A DNA stretch of 52,054 bases from Candidatus Omnitrophota bacterium (lineage in GTDB: Bacteria; Omnitrophota; Gorgyraeia; Gygaellales; Profunditerraquicolaceae). The position numbers and the translations under genes were made by a program. The number at the start of each line of letters is the position of its first letter. The first letter of the stretch is position 1. Below are positions 50,418-52,054 of the stretch, piece after piece. Under the pieces are notes generated by a model that worked only from the letters and a program-made list of their open reading frames with translations, had not been told where the DNA came from and did no database searches. The stretch is from assembly GCA_018897555.1 (NCBI GenBank), contig JAHIKK010000105.1, positions 1 through 52,054 of the forward strand, in the 5' to 3' direction.

Positions 50418-50505
50418 GCCCGGCAAAGATGCCGGGTAAAGATTTTATAAAAAAAGGTTAAAGACAAAGACGTCTGGAAACTTAATGCGGACGTCTATTT
50501 TTTTT
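50418..50505 (+). promoter_or_regulatory. ANTAR-type attenuator before the glutamate-synthase-like gene
   Basis: Hairpin 1 is CCCGGC-[AAAGAT]-GCCGGG (50419-50436) and hairpin 2 AGAC-[AAAGAC]-GTCT (50462-50475); both six-base loops have A1 and G4. The 5' arm of an intrinsic terminator (AGACGTC, 50468-50474) overlaps hairpin 2, pairs with GACGTCT (50490-50496) and is followed by eight T. This mirrors the gltB leader. Confidence 0.82.
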
Positions 50506-50566
50506 AAAGCTATCTGCCTTATTTTTAGGCATAATCTGATTAATTTTAGAGAAAGGAAGCTGATCC

Positions 50567-52054
50567 ATGATCCAGTGGCCGAAAACAAATGATGCTTTAG
50601 GAACAGTGAATAGGGGGAACCCCTGTGAAAGTGGGTTGTGTACTCTTTGCCGCGTAGATTGTATGGGTAAGTGTGAGACCTGGCTTTCAAGTTTAAAAGG
50701 AAGAAAACTCCTCTACCCCAGGGATTACAGTTTTACAACTGCCGGAAGCGCAAATACGACCCATGTCGGAGTCGCTTATAATTCTCTGCGGATTAATGGT
50801 TATAATTATGGTGCTACCGGGCTGCCTAAGGGCCTCTCAAATTCTGAAGATGATTGCATTTTTCCCAATGTCAACATTGAAGGGGAGTTTGGCCAGGCAG
50901 TCAAAACTAAGTTTAGGGTACCGATGATGACCGGTGCTCTGGGCTCTACTTTTGTGGCCGCTAAATATTGGGAATCTTTCGCTACCGGAGCAGCTCTGGT
51001 AGGTATTCCGATTGTGGTTGGCGAGAACGTAGTCGGTATTGATAAACAGGCGGAGATTAAAAACGGCAAGATTATTAAAGCTCCGGAATTAGACCGGAGA
51101 ATCGAGACATTCCTGCGCTATTATGACGGATACGGGGCAATTATTGTGCAGATGAATGTTGAGGATACCCGTAACGGAGTTGCCGAGTACGTAATCGGAA
51201 AGTATGGGGATAAGGTAGTCATAGAATTAAAGTGGGGACAGGGGGCTAAATGTATCGGCGGAGAAATACAGGTCACTAGCCTGGAGTATGCCCAGTTCCT
51301 TAAAAAACGAGGCTATGTGGTTGATCCTGATCCTACATTGCCTGAGGTCCAGGATGCTTTTAAGTCCGGCTCGATTAAATCTATTGCCCGTCACAGCCGC
51401 TTAGGTTATACCAGCCTTTCTTCGGAGAGCCAGGTTGAGGCGGATTTTATGAAAGCGGTTAAGTATCTGCGTAAAATCGGTTATAAAAGAATATCATTAA
51501 AAACCGGTTCATACGGGATGGAAGCTTTAGCCATGTCTATCAAATACGCTTCTGAGGCTAAGCTTGATTTGTTGACTATTGATGGATCAGGCGGCGGCAC
51601 AGGAATGAGCCCCTGGAATATGATGGAAACTTGGGGTGTTCCGTCCATACTCTTACATGCTAAAGCCTATGAGTACGCGCAGATCTTGGCTAAAGCAGGT
51701 AAAAAGGTGGTGGATATGGCTTTTGCCGGAGGACTAGCCCGCGAGGACCATATATTCAAAGCATTGGCATTAGGCGCTCCCTACACGAAATTAGTCTGCA
51801 TGGGCCGCGCGTTGATGATTCCTGCGTATCTTGGTTCGAATATTGAAGGGGTTTTAAATCCAGCAGTGAAAGCCAAGGTCAGCGGAAGTTGGGATAAAAT
51901 TCCCGCCTCCGTAGCAGAACTTGGTACAACGGCCGAGGAGCTTAAGGATTATCTTATCAACACAGCGCGGAGTTTCATTTATACAACGGCTCACCCGCCA
52001 TCTGTTCCAGCGGCAGCCATGGAAGCTATCAGGATGATACAGGATGAACCCCAG
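50567..52054 (+). CDS. FMN-binding glutamate-synthase-like protein (3' cut by window edge)
   Basis: The first 496 residues of a protein with a glutamate synthase FMN domain (TIDGSGGGTGMSPWNMMETW, MAFAGGLAREDHIFKALALG, KWGQGAKCIGGEI). No glutaminase domain precedes it. Instead the N-terminus has a Cys cluster (C20, C25, C28, C32, C36) that may hold an iron-sulfur centre. Such stand-alone FMN glutamate synthase family proteins are known, but their partners and exact reactions are often unclear. GAAAGGA precedes ATG 50567. Its own promoter and an ANTAR-type attenuator tie it to nitrogen control. It runs off the window. Confidence 0.88.
   Translation, partial: MIQWPKTNDALGTVNRGNPCESGLCTLCRVDCMGKCETWLSSLKGRKLLYPRDYSFTTAGSANTTHVGVAYNSLRINGYNYGATGLPKGLSNSEDDCIFPNVNIEGEFGQAVKTKFRVPMMTGALGSTFVAAKYWESFATGAALVGIPIVVGENVVGIDKQAEIKNGKIIKAPELDRRIETFLRYYDGYGAIIVQMNVEDTRNGVAEYVIGKYGDKVVIELKWGQGAKCIGGEIQVTSLEYAQFLKKRGYVVDPDPTLPEVQDAFKSGSIKSIARHSRLGYTSLSSESQVEADFMKAVKYLRKIGYKRISLKTGSYGMEALAMSIKYASEAKLDLLTIDGSGGGTGMSPWNMMETWGVPSILLHAKAYEYAQILAKAGKKVVDMAFAGGLAREDHIFKALALGAPYTKLVCMGRALMIPAYLGSNIEGVLNPAVKAKVSGSWDKIPASVAELGTTAEELKDYLINTARSFIYTTAHPPSVPAAAMEAIRMIQDEPQ

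Noticed and set aside
1-52054. CRISPR array, tRNA or rRNA genes, insertion sequence, prophage
   Set aside because: No regular repeat-spacer series, no cloverleaf-like or rRNA-like stretch and no transposase or phage gene was recognised. The repeats present are short isolated palindromes.

Overview
The window reads as a contiguous, gene-dense piece of a chromosome from a strictly anaerobic, Gram-negative-type bacterium. Evidence for anaerobiosis: a class II (B12-dependent) ribonucleotide reductase, a group 3b-like [NiFe] hydrogenase, radical-SAM HydE and HydG maturases and NfnAB; no oxygen-dependent enzyme is visible. Evidence for an outer membrane: a lipoprotein, an ExbB/ExbD pair and a probable beta-barrel protein. 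The combination (GH-A enzymes with tandem jelly-roll proteins, long TPR and coiled-coil proteins, many short palindromic repeats) resembles candidate phylum Omnitrophota (Omnitrophica). That placement is an inference from gene style, not a computed phylogeny.

Layout. (1) 1-11.2 kb: carbohydrate locus with a GPH-type sugar symporter (cut by the window edge), two GH-A glycosidases, a tandem jelly-roll protein, a TPR protein, a ROK-type regulator, a coiled-coil membrane protein and a LacI-type regulator. (2) 11.3-16.3 kb: nrdJ, mnmG and a QueG-like iron-sulfur protein. (3) 16.3-23.9 kb: phosphate regulon with a PhoB/PhoR-type pair, a DUF2490-like protein, pstS behind a PHO-box-like site, pstC, pstA, two different pstB genes and phoU. 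The two PstB proteins carry complementary defects, which predicts one consensus and one degenerate ATP site. (4) 23.9-37.1 kb: nitrogen and NAD block: nadE, an Lrp-type regulator, an aminotransferase, a GAF-ANTAR antiterminator, amtB, type III glutamine synthetase, gltB and gltD. (5) 37.3-39.7 kb: exbB, exbD and a convergent ArsB/SLC13-like permease. (6) 39.8-50.4 kb: a redox operon with the four-subunit [NiFe] hydrogenase, its maturation protease, a HypA-like protein without the zinc loop, a HypC-HydE fusion, Rex, HydG and NfnAB. (7) 50.6 kb to the end: an FMN-binding glutamate-synthase-like enzyme, cut by the window edge.

Two regulatory circuits can be read directly. An 18-base Rex-type palindrome sits on the -10 element of the hydrogenase promoter and Rex is encoded in that operon, so hydrogenase and Nfn expression should follow NADH/NAD+. 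The leaders of amtB, gltB and the terminal glutamate synthase each carry hairpins with six-base loops having A at position 1 and G at position 4. The last such hairpin overlaps an intrinsic terminator, as in ANTAR-protein targets, and the GAF-ANTAR gene lies immediately upstream of amtB. Together these suggest an RNA-level nitrogen regulon.

The most novel candidate is the hydrogenase maturation set. HypC is fused to HydE beside HydG, inside a [NiFe] operon, with no HydF, no [FeFe] HydA and no HypB/D/E/F in view. This raises the possibility of a hybrid route in which radical-SAM chemistry supplies or handles the Fe-CO/CN unit for a [NiFe] enzyme. Several families of short palindromes are scattered through the window, some inside genes: one encodes part of a signal peptide and another is inserted in frame in HydG. 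No tRNA, rRNA, CRISPR array, insertion sequence or prophage gene was seen, and no gene-free stretch exceeds 300 bases.
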